NCBI GenBank assembly: GCA_027563935.2
Contig: CM050454.1
Span: forward strand, 52,356,596-52,420,595
DNA length: 64,000 nucleotides
Source: Costus lasius
Lineage: Eukaryota; Streptophyta; Magnoliopsida; Zingiberales; Costaceae
Reading direction: 5' to 3'
Shown here: positions 45,669 through 57,400 of the stretch, in pieces
How the letters are laid out: the number at the start of each line of letters is the position of its first letter
How positions within the stretch are numbered: the stretch's first letter is position 1
The notes under the pieces: model-generated
Database searches by the model: none
Told to the model about the DNA's origin: nothing
Seen by the model: only the letters and a program-made list of their open reading frames with translations
Translations under genes and position numbers: made by a program

Positions 45669-48549
45669 TGTAACAACCCTAGTTGTACCTAGGGCAGAAG
45701 ATTGGTCAACACCCATACGTAGGGTCAAATTTTTGTCTTAGCACAAATGCAATCCGCCTCTGAGTTCCTTCTTAACATTTCTTTTTTATTTAATTATGAA
45801 TATTTTTAATTTTGAATTATTGGTTTGATTGATTTATACAATTTGGCTTTTTTACTTTGATAGGGATTGCGTAAGATATAGTATTATGACTAATGTTTAA
45901 AGAAATGTTTGATTGATTGATTTATACAATTATTGGTTTGATTGATTGATTTATACATTATCATGAAGATTATTGGTTTGATTGATTGATTTATACATTA
46001 TCATGAAGATTATTAAGTTCTTATAACTAAATACCCACACTAAGAAATCATGATGAATAATGTTTAAAGAAAGGGAAAAAATATATAAATTAAACTATAT
46101 AGGTGATGTACTATGAAAAGTAGAAAATAAAAATGCATATTTATAATTTAGTATGGAATTTTAATAAATGATTGCTCACTATTTAGTAAAGTAAAGAAAG
46201 AAAATAATTACTTAAGTGAAATAAAAGGAGTTAAAAACACCACCTGCTTGCCTACCATACACTGCATGCTTATTGAGAATAGAACTAACCTAGGAGTGAC
46301 ACGTTGTGCTAGGGGTGACTAATGAGGAAAAATGAAGGAAAAGACAGAAAAAATGATGATTTTCACTAGCAACATTTGTTTTGACTTTGGAGATGAATAG
46401 GCTAAGGTGGTGAATTGAAGAAGAAAGGATTGGAGTGCTCAAATTTCTATAATGCAAAGTTTCTACTTTATGTCCTACATTTGTGTTTTTCAAAATAAAA
46501 TAATAGTATGATAGAAATGATGTTATATGAGTTTGGGACCTATATACAATTCTAAGTTTTGGATTTCAATAATAATTTTGGGTGTTTTCATCCTCTTATT
46601 ATAGGAAAGTTTTGAAAGAAAAATGAAGATGTTAACCTTGTTGCAATCTAACCTCTTGAAGACTTTTGTCTTATAACTTTGTGCACATAAAGGGTTTTTA
46701 GAATAAAAATTATTTTGTGTAAAAGAAAAGTTGAGCAACTTTCTACTGCATCATATATTATATATAATTAAGTGCAATTAGGGTACCAAATGGATAGCAA
46801 CATTCAAAAGATATATGTTTTTTCAAATACTAGGCTTACCTTCTTGTGGTATTTTCCTTGTAACTTTTGATATATAAATTGGTTTTGCATGAAAGAAAGC
46901 TCAGATACCTTTTCAACGAATCATAAATTGTGTATATTTGAGATGATTCGTATCCTCAAATAGATTGTAAACTTTAGCTTAGTGCCTCTAAAATTATAGA
47001 AATAGGGCAATTTGACCTCTTCTCACTCCAATCCTTATATAATTTTATGAACTTTGCTAAACTGCATAAAACTAGATTAATTAAAAAGTAGATTTAATTA
47101 TGCTTCCAATTACACCTATTTTGTATGGGTACATTTAGTATTTCCTTTTAATCATTTGAATGAATTGAACTGATTAAGTTTGACATATTATATTCTTAGC
47201 ATTAGGACTATTATGATATAATTTGTCATGAACCTTGTGTAACACTTCATGTTCATGATGATAGTAGATTGATTAGTAACTTTCTATGTATTTGTGATTA
47301 TTTTTTGATTCATAGATATTACCATTGTATTTAATATTTAACCAAATGTTCATATAGACTTGACATGGATCTTTGATGCTTTGTACCCATGATCATATTG
47401 TAAGGGAAAAATATTTTAATGCAACAACAACATTATGTTACCTGATTATGTCATGATACAATTGTCTTGAAAAATAATTTGATCCAATTTATGAGAATTA
47501 TGGTTATGGTTATGGAACTAAATGCTGCATAGAATAAAGTGTCACATTAGAAATAATAAAAACCACATATTGAGTCTATAGTAGCCACCTTTAGAATTTC
47601 TTTATATTTTATGATGAATATAGAGCTAAGTGCTACATGGAGCAAAGTACCTCATTATAAATAATGAGAGGTTACCTCTTGAGTCTATGGGAGCCATCTT
47701 TATAGTCTCTCTCTTCATATTTGGTTGGGTCATGGTGAGCCATTTGGCCAGTTTTTATTTGTTGGCATTCTCAAATGTAGGTCATACTTCTAAATATGGA
47801 GAACTTTGTTATGTTATGTTCTTGCGAGCTCTAATAAGATGCTTTGGACACTCAGTGAGTTAATGATATGATCATTTATTTTCTATGACACTTTTGATAC
47901 TCATAAGCCGACAATATTATTATTTGTTCGTATCTATTGATATTCATGTGTTATTGATATTATCCTTGTTCTATATGTTCATGATACCATTATGTTAAAA
48001 TTTGAGATATTTCTTTTTCAAATTTAGTTGTGATGCTCCATTTGTATATCAGAAAACTTATTTTTTGAAGTTAGTAATATGAATGTATTTTTGTTAATTG
48101 GGCAATATAATTCTTGTTGAGTTTCATGGCTCATTTTTCTTATTATATAAATATATGTTACTTTTTGGTTGCTTTTCTTGGGGCAATAAAGAAAGTTCTA
48201 AAACAATAGTTACTTAAAAACTCATGTCTGTTTTGATATACTAGTGTAAAACTAAATTGACATGCTCATGTAATATTACTTTGTATTGTATAGAGGAAGT
48301 TGAGCAATTTTAGATATGATTTCTTTTGTAGACTTGTGATTTAGTTGTATACAAAAGTTTAGTGTTTAATATATATTAGTGAACGTTTATTGGTAATTGA
48401 TTTTTTTAAGTAGTGTTTTCACTTGCTAGAAATATATTCAGATTATGTTGAGGTTCTTCTCAATTTTAATATTGAATCTTGGGTATTATTTTATGTTAAA
48501 TAGGAAATAGAAAAAAAAAACCACTATGATTATTTGTAGAGGTGTGACA
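45669..48549 (+). mobile_element. Probable decayed Ty3/gypsy solo LTR (about 2.9 kb)
   Basis: It begins TGTAACAACCCTAGTTG and ends AGGTGTGACA, comparable with TGTAAGATCC and GATGTGACA of the intact gypsy LTR. Near 47510-47690 it carries two diverged copies of 'gagcaaagtacc...ttacctcttgagtcta', matching the paired 'gagcaaagtgcc...ccacctcttgaatcta' segments of the intact LTR in position and form. 'cactcagtgagtta' at about 47850 parallels 'cactcactgggctgt'. There is no pol sequence and no clean 5-bp duplication (aagta against caaca), so the ends are provisional. Confidence 0.5.
45909..46010. repeat. 40-bp tandem repeat, 2.5 units
   Basis: The unit 'tattggtttgattgattgat' plus 'ttatacattatcatgaagat' is perfect at 45931-45970 and 45971-46010, with a partial unit before it. 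An exact tandem copy inside otherwise decayed DNA indicates a recent local duplication. Confidence 0.9.
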
Positions 48550-48603
48550 CAACACATTCTTATGGAAAAATTGTTGGAAGCGGTAGCCCCGATGGACATC
48601 AGT

Positions 48604-49254
48604 GGCTGCATCCATCGTTTAAATCTATCTTGGGATATGTGTTGGTACATATCTCTAAGGCCATATTTACTTGGACGAAAAAGAAAAAGGGAAGGATGGA
48701 TTATACCTTTTTCCATCGTTTACTTGGGCGGACGGAAACTGACAGAGGAAAATGAGAAGGAAAAATAGGGCATTTTCCTTCGTTTCTTAATCCGCCCAAA
48801 TCGGACGGATTGCTTGTTGCTTACTTCGCTGAAAACTTATAACATTTTAAGAAAGTTATATGTCGTGTTTTTTTATGTTTTAATTTTATATTTTTTAATA
48901 GTAGTAAATAAAATTTAATAATTTTATATTATTTAATAATATTTAGTAATTTTTATAATTTTTAATAGTATTAAATAATATTTAATAATTTTTATAATAT
49001 TTAATAGTATCGATAATAAGTTTATAATATTAATAGGATTTATGTAATATGAGTGCAAAAATAAAAATTGATGTTGTATATATAAATTCATCAAATTATC
49101 TATCATTTTAAGTAAACACAAAGAAAGAAAACTTATAACATATTTCATCCATCTATTTTTCCTTTCCTTCTTTTTTTTCTTTCCTTTGTATAATCTATCC
49201 GTCCAAGTAAACATGGCCTAAGTATTTTAGAGATAATAAACGGTGGATGCAGCC
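48604..49254. mobile_element. Tiny fold-back element (about 88 bp) split by a Tourist-like MITE
   Basis: GGCTGCATCCATCGTTTA at 48604-48621 is inverted at 49237-49254 (17 of 18 bases). Closer in, 'tatctctaa' (48650-48658) pairs with 'ttagagata' (49228-49236). Without the inner MITE and one TAA, about 88 bp remain that fold almost end to end. Confidence 0.65.
48659..49218. mobile_element. Tourist-like MITE (PIF/Harbinger type), 560 bp
   Basis: Terminal inverted repeats GGCCATATTTACTTGGACG (left) and GGCCATGTTTACTTGGACGG (right, inverted) differ at one base. A TAA target duplication is perfect (48656-48658 and 49219-49221). No coding capacity; the AT-rich interior includes repeated 'tttaataatttttataat' words. 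TIR and TSD place it with PIF/Harbinger. Confidence 0.9.
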
Positions 49255-50654
49255 TATGACAATTATTTCTTGATTAACATTAATCGTATGAATTTACAAA
49301 AATTAGGATGTCGATCCAATTATTATCTTATACACATGAATTAATTTCAATCCTTAATGGTTAGTGAATGAGACTATAATTATGAATTAATTTACTAATT
49401 AAATAAAAAATTAATTAAAAAATTTTATTCTCACCGTGGCACATCAACTAGAGAACCGAGGTACGTTCTACTTTCCTTTCTCCGTCGATTCTCATAGCCA
49501 ACTATTGTCTTGACTAACACATTTCCTCTGTTCTTCACCCAATCGATTAGTCAACCCGCGAAGTCATCTCCCGTTTCCACAATCCGCAAAAAAGACAACA
49601 GTGCTGGTCAACCGTTCGAAATTGATGGTCAACATTTCATTTTAATTCAGCAGGCTATTATTTTATTGAATCCAATAAAACATCATATAAGTATATGAGT
49701 TTGCTAAAATCTTGTTTGAAGGAGTAGGGTTTAAGACTTGGTTCAAAAGCTCAAATTCATTTTAAGTATAGCATCTTAACCGTATAATTAGCCATTAATT
49801 AAGAAACACCTTTTTATTTTCTCGTTGATGTTATAATATTCAAAACGTTCTTATTTTTCTTTGGTGATTGTTAGTTAAATTTGTAAGAATTATAGCCGGA
49901 ATAAGTGGCCATTGATTACGGATTTAATTACTTAATGGTTAATTAAATTCTATTAGTTTTATTTTATAGTGATTAAAGATAAAGGATATATAAAATTGGT
50001 CAAGAAGACTACAAGAAAGTGTCTTTCCATCAAGACTTTTGCAATAGAAAAAACATTTGCGAGAGATTTCTTTTATTCTCTTGACGTCTTTCTTGTCAGA
50101 TACACATTTTATGTTACTTAATTGTGATGATTATTTATTTAAAAATTTGGAGCTTATGAATATCAAACTTTATGATGATCGATTTTAAGATCTACACGAG
50201 GATGATTAACTTTAAGATTATTTAATTGTGTTTATTATTTATTCTTTCTAATACTTGGTAGCCTGATTATGATGCTACTTCTCATATTTTTATTATAATA
50301 TAGGGATTCCTTATTATCTAAACCATGAATTCAACTCACAATTTTCTATTTATTAGAAATTAAAAAAAGTTATCTCAATTGAAGGCATATGTACTATCGT
50401 CTAATATTAGATATTTGTTATCATCTAGTATCCAAACTCTTTATGTACTTACAATTTTTTAAAACTTAATTTTTCTTTCAATTTTTTATGTACTTTTAAT
50501 TTCTTGAAACTTAATTTTTCTTTCAAAACTTAAAATGAATGTGTGTTTATTTTTAAGTTTGGATATGATTATTTCAATTTATTTAAACATGATTTCTTTA
50601 TTGGCTTGGATGGTTTATTTAATTTTTTTAAATCTCTATTTTGTTTAATCATTC
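49255..50654. other. AT-rich spacer without a recognisable gene
   Basis: Short frames only (for example 49510-49698). No termini, domains or RNA genes seen up to the copia relic that begins near 50655. Confidence 0.45.
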
Positions 50655-50910
50655 TATTGGATCTAATTTAGCATGGTAAAAGATAATTAGTGTTTGGGTC
50701 ATATATCAAAAAATAATTAGAAAGATTAGTAAAGAATGAAATTATTTCAAATTTCGATTTTATTGATCTTGGTACATGTATGGATTGTATTAAGAAAAAA
50801 ATAAACCAAACATAACAAGAGCCACAAATAGCACTTAGCTCAATAAAATTGTAGACATCGATATATGTGGACCTTTTGGAGAGAAATACTATCATCTTTG
50901 TAGATGATTT
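50655..50910 (+). pseudogene. Old copia relic 2: GAG-pre-integrase and start of integrase
   Basis: The frame near 50670 gives LERLVKNEIISNFDFIDLGTC followed by MDCIKKK and, after stops, IYVDLL and IIFVDDF, the D-x-CGPF to TDDFSRY stretch of copia integrase in decayed form. The young copia interrupts it at 50911. Confidence 0.75.
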
Positions 50911-52599
50911 TGTTGGGGTATGCCCTTAAGACTAATGTTTGAGGTCTTGGGATTGTAACAGTATCATGTAATAAACTGTTATGTTTATAAAGGCATGGTT
51001 GTTATTCAGTAAGCTACATTGTCTGCTGCAATATATGTTCTTCTGAATAATGTCTCAAAGCTGTTCAGCTAGGCTGACATGCAGTTATGTCCTTAGTCGA
51101 GATATCTTGGTGAACATGAGACAGCCTTGATATGGTTAAGACTAATATGTGTTCTAATCTTATAGGATGCTTCGAGCATGGAATAAGATGTAGACTCATG
51201 GGTACATTGGATGTACTGGACAGACCCTACTTGGATATTCAATTGCTTGTCACAATGTGAATAATCCTTGAATGCGACAAGTGGCACATTTCCTCTGACT
51301 TGAGATCACTTGTGTTTTCTAAATGATGATTGTCATTATTTTGAGATAGTTCAATATCATTTGAAATATAATGATTATAGACTATCTTGGATGGTGAGCT
51401 TGAGTCAGGTTAGGGCACTAGTGATAGACATAGGATTGCCGTCTCCTTAATTGGAGTGTGATGTTCTAAAGGGGCCCCCTGGATGAGATAATTGAGAAAG
51501 TGTATGGCCATACCCAGATGACTATGTTCATCTGATCTAATCATGCTCATCATATTGGAGTTACAAGCTTGACTTGCTTGTCCAATAAGAACATCCAGTG
51601 GTAAAGGAAATTTGTATGCTTTGTGAATTGATTCACACTTGTGCTGTTTTTGGGTGTAGTCTTGGAAGACTCTTTCCTTTATATCGGGAGACAGTGATGT
51701 GTTGCTAGATACCCCTCACTGATCGTGATAACGTAAGTTATCGTTACCGACATTTAAAGGAAACCCTTAGGGTCGCACAATTTGATGATATGGCTTTCTT
51801 GAGTCAGATCGTGTGGACTGAATTATTCGGGTTCAGTTTAAAGGGATTTAATCTCTGATTGTAAGTGAGATCTGGTCTGATCATGTTTGATTGATTAGGG
51901 CTTGAGATCGGTAAGCTTCGATTGAGAGAATGAATGCTAGATCAGTCAGATCAGGAGCATTGAGAGATTGACGGTCAGATCAAGAGCCTTAGGGTTTATT
52001 TTGATCTGGACTTATTTCTTGGTTTATTTGGTTAGTGGACCAAATCGGTTTGAACCAGCTCATGGATGAGCGCATGGTTCAAAGGTGATGTGGCATTTGC
52101 GATTGGGGTAAACCCAAGATCGCATGTGGAGAAGTGGGATGCTATTTTTGGATAGCACTTCTCAAACGTGGCCATGATCTCACGTCGCCCCTCTCTTGCC
52201 TCTTCACGCCTTTGACGCCTCCTTGGGTTGTATTCGAGTGGCATTCTGGTGTAGAGGAAGTCTAAGGCGACAAGAGAGAAAAACGCCAAGAAGAAAAGCT
52301 CTCCTTTCCCTTTGCATTCGATCAAGACGCCTTGGACGATCCTTGCTAGCACAAGGGACGACAAGAAGAAGCACATCTTCATCTTGTGTGTGACGATTTG
52401 GAGGAGATCTTCGTTGTTCTCTTACTTCCAAGGCGCCATCTTGAAATGGCCATGGTATGAATCGAATCACTTCTTTACAATCGGTTTTGTTAAGTTGATC
52501 ATATAATGCATGCTCATTGATCCTATGAAACCCTTTATCCGCTGCCCCCTTTCCTTTTTGCGCCACCATAGGGTTTTCGCCCCCTTTGGGGAACCATCA
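50911..52599 (+). repeat. 5' LTR of the young copia
   Basis: It starts TGTTGGGGTATGCCC and ends TTTGGGGAACCATCA. A TATA-like 'gtttataaagg' lies at 50984 and 'ctttatatcggg' at 51676; which one is used is unknown. Frames at 51093-51287, 52032-52382 and 52204-52569 recur in the other LTR and are not genes. Confidence 0.95.
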
Positions 52600-52601
52600 A
52601 T

Positions 52602-52613
52602 TGGTATCAGAGC
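52602..52613 (+). other. Primer-binding site, initiator tRNA-Met type (copia)
   Basis: TGGTATCAGAGC lies two bases after the 5' LTR end. Confidence 0.92.
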
Positions 52614-54424
52614 AGGGTTAACGCATGTTTTTGTATGATTGCTTAAGCCATTTTGTGATCCATGCTTGCGAAAATGCTTAGATCTTCAATACATGCATAA
52701 ATACATGTTTAGTTGTCATAAGCGAAACTTGTATTTGTTTTTCTTGCGCATGTATGTTGGCGCTTGATGTAGTTTTTCTCAAACAAATATCACTTGCGCG
52801 ACTTATTGTAGATCTAAGATGCGCCTGCATTAAACCCTTAGACGGGTTATTAGGGTTGAAGTTATTCCCTAGGTTAGATCCAGACAGTCTGATCAGACCA
52901 TCTGACAGCCTAGATGGGTCGACCAGATAGCACCTTGGCGCATGCTAAAGGTGGCTATAGGTCGACTGCATCACAGGCGTGTAGCGATGTCTGATTGAGA
53001 CAACCTGTGAACGCACATGAGTTAGGCCCGGGCTCACACCCGCTTGCCAGACCTCATTGTGGTTGTTCAGCCCTTGGCGCATGCATGGTTGACCCTTTTG
53101 GTCGACTCAAGTCAGTTAGGACTTGGTGCATGTAAGGGCAGTGGATCTGACTAGGTTGGATGAGTGGATCCCTAGTAATGGACCGTTGTAAGGTTGTAGG
53201 GCATATAAGCAAAATAAAATTGATGCCCATGGGGTTTTTCGAAAAATTTATTTTAATGAATGGATCACATGATGATTGATGCCATGTGTTTGTCTATTTA
53301 TTCTTATGTGGGCTGCCCATGTTAAATCTGTGCTGTGCTGGGGCCTGCGTGCCTGTATTAATATGTAAATTAATTATTGTGATCTGCGCATCACATTGCT
53401 TTTAATTTATAAAATGTAATTGACCTGCGTGTCAATCTTGTCTAGATAGTTAAATTTGTAATTTAATTAGACAAGAGCACAAAGCACACTTGGTAGAGGC
53501 GCATGCAGCAGAGGCTTGACCAGGTGGGAGGTCTAGGGTTCGACCCTAGGACCTGGCGCATTTTCCCTGGTAGGCGCACCAGAGCTGCAGATGGCGCTTG
53601 GGCCCAGGTTTGGGCCAAATGAGCAGCGAAAGCCCCATGAAGAAAAGCAAGTGAAGACTTAAGTTTCTTAAGGTCTTACTTAGGCTATGGGCTTTTACCA
53701 CATAAGATCCATGCTTTCTTTTATTGCCTAAATATTAGAATTGCATGATTAGTTTATCTTCTGCTATCACCATAGGAATTGCATGATAGTGAAGAAGATA
53801 AAAGACCGTTAAAATCCAACGCTAAAATTTCAAGCTCGTAAGCCTTCTGACGCGAAACCTCACTGTTCTGACTATCGTTGGAGCCGTGTTGTACCCACTC
53901 AGTGGGCACGTCCATCTATCTTCAGACGGTGCGGGATTACACCTGCGTGTTACAGAGTGGGGATTTATCCCTTCTCGTTGCTCAGCATAGCACGTGGTGG
54001 TCCAGGGAGTAGGTCGGGTCAGCTTGACCGTGTAGGCTACATATGTGGCGCATATGGTAGCACATGGGGGCAGCCATCTGTGGGGTCAGAGATTGTGTTG
54101 TACCAACTCAGTTGGCACAGTCTGCTGGATTGCCCAGATGAAGGGGAATCGCACGGGTTGGCGATTGGCTGGGACAGCCTACCAGAGATTAGTGCTTGTA
54201 CTCTCTATGCATCTTATCTCGCCTGAGCGGGACGCGGAGACCAAGTATGAAATCTGGATCCCATCTCACTAAAAGAGTGCTACTCTTTCGAGCTGTTTTG
54301 CTGGATTTTTCAGCCAGATAAAATAGTGAGAAAAAGAATCTTTCTTAAGTCCTGATTGATTCTTAACATTGATACTGACCTTGCTGTTCTTGCATTGTTG
54401 TAGATACCTGCAGCAACGAACACC
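52614..54424 (+). other. Long (about 1.8 kb) leader of the young copia
   Basis: An unusually long untranslated stretch lies between the PBS and the gag-pol ATG. It repeats the word GCGCATG/GGCGCA many times (52746, 52930, 53070, 53500, 53556), holds a tRNA-like segment (53488-53560) and a pair of similar hairpin regions (53885-53912, 54094-54120). The 89-codon frame at 53957-54226 has no recognisable family. Dimerisation or packaging signals are expected in this part of a retroelement RNA; that is inference. Confidence 0.7.
53488..53560 (+). ncRNA. tRNA-derived (SINE-head-like) segment in the copia leader
   Basis: TTGGTAGAGGCGCATG (53490-53505) resembles a tRNA D-arm/A box. GGTTCGACCCT (53537-53547) is a near-consensus B box inside a T-arm-like hairpin: GTCTAGG and CCTAGGAC pair around GTTCGAC. 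A-to-B spacing is about 45 bp, as in tRNAs and SINEs. No convincing acceptor or anticodon stem can be drawn, so it is not a functional tRNA gene. It is best read as a tRNA- or SINE-derived Pol III promoter relic captured by the leader. Confidence 0.55.
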
Positions 54425-57400
54425 ATGAACTTCAATGTGCGATCCCTACTGGAAAGGGAGAAGTTTGCTGGGCCGAACTTCTCTGACTGGTTTGGACACC
54501 TTAAGATTGTTCTTAAGGCAGAGAGGAAACTGTATGTCCTCGAGACGGCGATACCGCCTCAGCCCGCTCCGAACGCCACAAGGGCGGTTCGGGAAGCCTA
54601 TGAAAAGCACGTCAATGATAGCATTGATGTCGCTTGCCTGATGCTAGCGTCTATGACGCCACCGCTGCAGCGTCAGCATGAGGATATGTCGGCTATAGAG
54701 ATTATAGCGAACCTCAAGATGCTGTATGCTGCACAGGCGAGGACTGAACGCTATAATTTGACGAAGCTGTTCTTTCAGAGCAAACTGGCTGAAGGGAGCC
54801 CAGTGGGAGCTCACGTGCTCAAGATGATTGGGCACAAGGAGGCTCTAGAGAAACTGGGGCATACCATCAATCAGGAGCTTGCTGTGGACATTATTCTGCA
54901 GTCTCTCCCGCCATCATTCGACGCGTTCATTATTAACTTTAATATGAACAAAATCGATTGTACTCCGGCAGAGCTGCTGAATATGCTCTTGACTACTGAG
55001 GAGACTCTGAAGGGTAAGCCTTCGACCTCTGTCTTAATGGTTCCTTCTAGGAACAAGAAGAAGGGGAAGAAGGGCAAGACCCCTGTCAAGAGCTACAGCA
55101 AGGCTCTGAAGCAGAAGGTTAAGCGGTCCAAGGAATACAGGTGTTTCCACTGTGGCCAGCTGGGTCACTGGAAAAAGGACTGTAAAGCGCTCCAAGGAGA
55201 TAAGAGGGGAAGCTTCGCTTCTGGCTCAGGTATTTACGTGACTGAGGTCATGTTTTCTTCTTCTATATCATGGGTGTTGGACACTGCATGTGGAGTTCAC
55301 ATTTGTTCAAATGTACAGGAATTCAAGAGAAGAAGACAGGTGGGACAGCATGAGGTGGACCTACGCGTTGGAAACGGGGCACGGGTTGCTGCTGTTGCTG
55401 TAGGAGACTATTTCATTTCTTTACCATCTGGACTTGTATTAGAACTAAACAGTTGTTACTTTGTTCCCAGTATTACTAAAAATATTATCTCTATTCCTGC
55501 TCTTGTCAGGAAGGGATTTTCCTTTGAATGCAATATTTCAAAGTGTGTTTTATCTTATGATAATATTGTTTATGCAACTGGTTCAATTAACAATGGGTTA
55601 TACATGTTGGACATGGAATGTTCTATACAGAAAATTGATATTAAGAAAGCCAAGAATGCTGATGACAGCACCTTGCTATGGCATAGTCGTTTAGGCCATA
55701 TTAACGAGAAACGCATTAAGCGGTTGCATGATTATGGACTGCTGGGATCATTCACCTATAAGGAGATTGATACATGCAAAGCTTGTTTGATGGGCAAAAT
55801 GACGAAGTCACCTTTTCTTCACAAAGGTCAAAGGGCTTCAGGTTTACTTGACCTTATACACAGTGATGTGTGTGGGCCATTTAGTAAACATGCCAGAGGT
55901 GGCTATCAGTACTTCATCACCTTTACTGATGATTTCAGTAGATATGGGTATGTCTTTTTAATGAGACACAAGAGTGAATCCTTTGACAAGTTCAAAGAGT
56001 TCAAGAATGAAGTACAAAATCAGCTAGGCCGAAATATCAAGGCACTTCGTTCTGATCGAGGTGGAGAATACCTAAGTCATGCATTTACTGACTATCTGAA
56101 GGAGTGTGGGATCATCTCACAGCTCACTCCACCAGGAACACCGCAATGGAATGGTGTGTCCGAGAGGAGAAATAGAACGTTACTTGATATGGTTCGTTCT
56201 ATGATGAGTCAGGCTAATCTACCTTACTCCTTTTGGGGTTTTGCACTGGAAACAGCTGCAAAAGTACTAAACCGAGTGCCATCCAAGGCCGTTTCAAAGA
56301 CGCCATATGAATTATGGTATGGGAAACAGCCAAGCTTGACGTTTATCAGGATCTGGGGCTGCGAGGCTTATGTCAAAAAGCTCGCCTCTGGGAAACTAGA
56401 GAGCAGATCTGACAAATGCATCTTTGTCGGTTACCCTAAGGAAACTAAGGGTTATTATTTCTACGATCCCAAAGAGAACAAGGTTTTTGTTGCTCGGACG
56501 GCCATATTTCTTGAGAAGGAGTTTCTTCTGCAAGAGGCCAGTGGGAGAGAAATAAAACTGGATGAGAATCCAGAGGCAGGACAAAGTGCTCAAGTAGAGT
56601 TGGATGAGCCTGAGCCGATAGAACAGGTTATTGAACAACCTGAGGCTCAGACATCACGGGAACCGCGAAGATCGGGAAGGATCCGTCATCAGCCTGAGCG
56701 CTATGACGGAGTCTACATCATTGATAATGATGAACCCCTCACTTATGCGGATGCGGTCAGTGGACCGGAGTCAGCGAGATGGCTTGAAGCTATGCGCGCC
56801 GAGATGGACTCCATGTCAGATAACCAAGTTTGGGATTTGGTTGATCCGCCTCCGGGAGTTATCCCAATAGGCTGTAAATGGATCTTCAAGAAGAAGATTG
56901 ACATGGATGGTAACGTGGTTACCTATAAAGGCAGGCTAGTTGCGAAAGGTTTCAAACAAATCTACGGGATAGATTATGATGAAACTTTATCACCTGTAGC
57001 CATGTTTAAGTCTATTCGGATTCTTTTCGCGATAGCAGCATATTATGATTATGAGATCTGGCAAATGGATGTGAAAACAGCTTTCCTGAATGGAAATCTG
57101 GATGAGGATGTGTACATGACACAACCTGAGGGTTTCACTGATCCATCAGATCGTCATAAGATATGCAAATTAAAGAAGTCCATTTATGGACTTAAGCAAG
57201 CATCAAGAAGCTGGAATATTCGTTTTGATGAATCAGTCACTGAATTTGGTTTCATCAAGAACGAGGATGACCCGTGTGTATATAAGAGGTTTAGTGGGAG
57301 CGTGATTACTTTCCTAGTCCTCTACGTCGATGATATCTTAATCATTGGAAACGACATTCCTGAAATGCATGCGGTTAAGGCATGGTTAAGGAAATGTTTC

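Noticed and set aside
52032..52569. 116- and 121-codon minus frames in the copia LTR, repeated at 59448-59985
   Set aside because: LTR sequence; conservation between copies reflects recent LTR identity, not selection.
53488..53560. A functional tRNA gene
   Set aside because: A- and B-box-like parts exist, but no acceptor stem or credible anticodon arm can be formed; it sits inside a retroelement leader.
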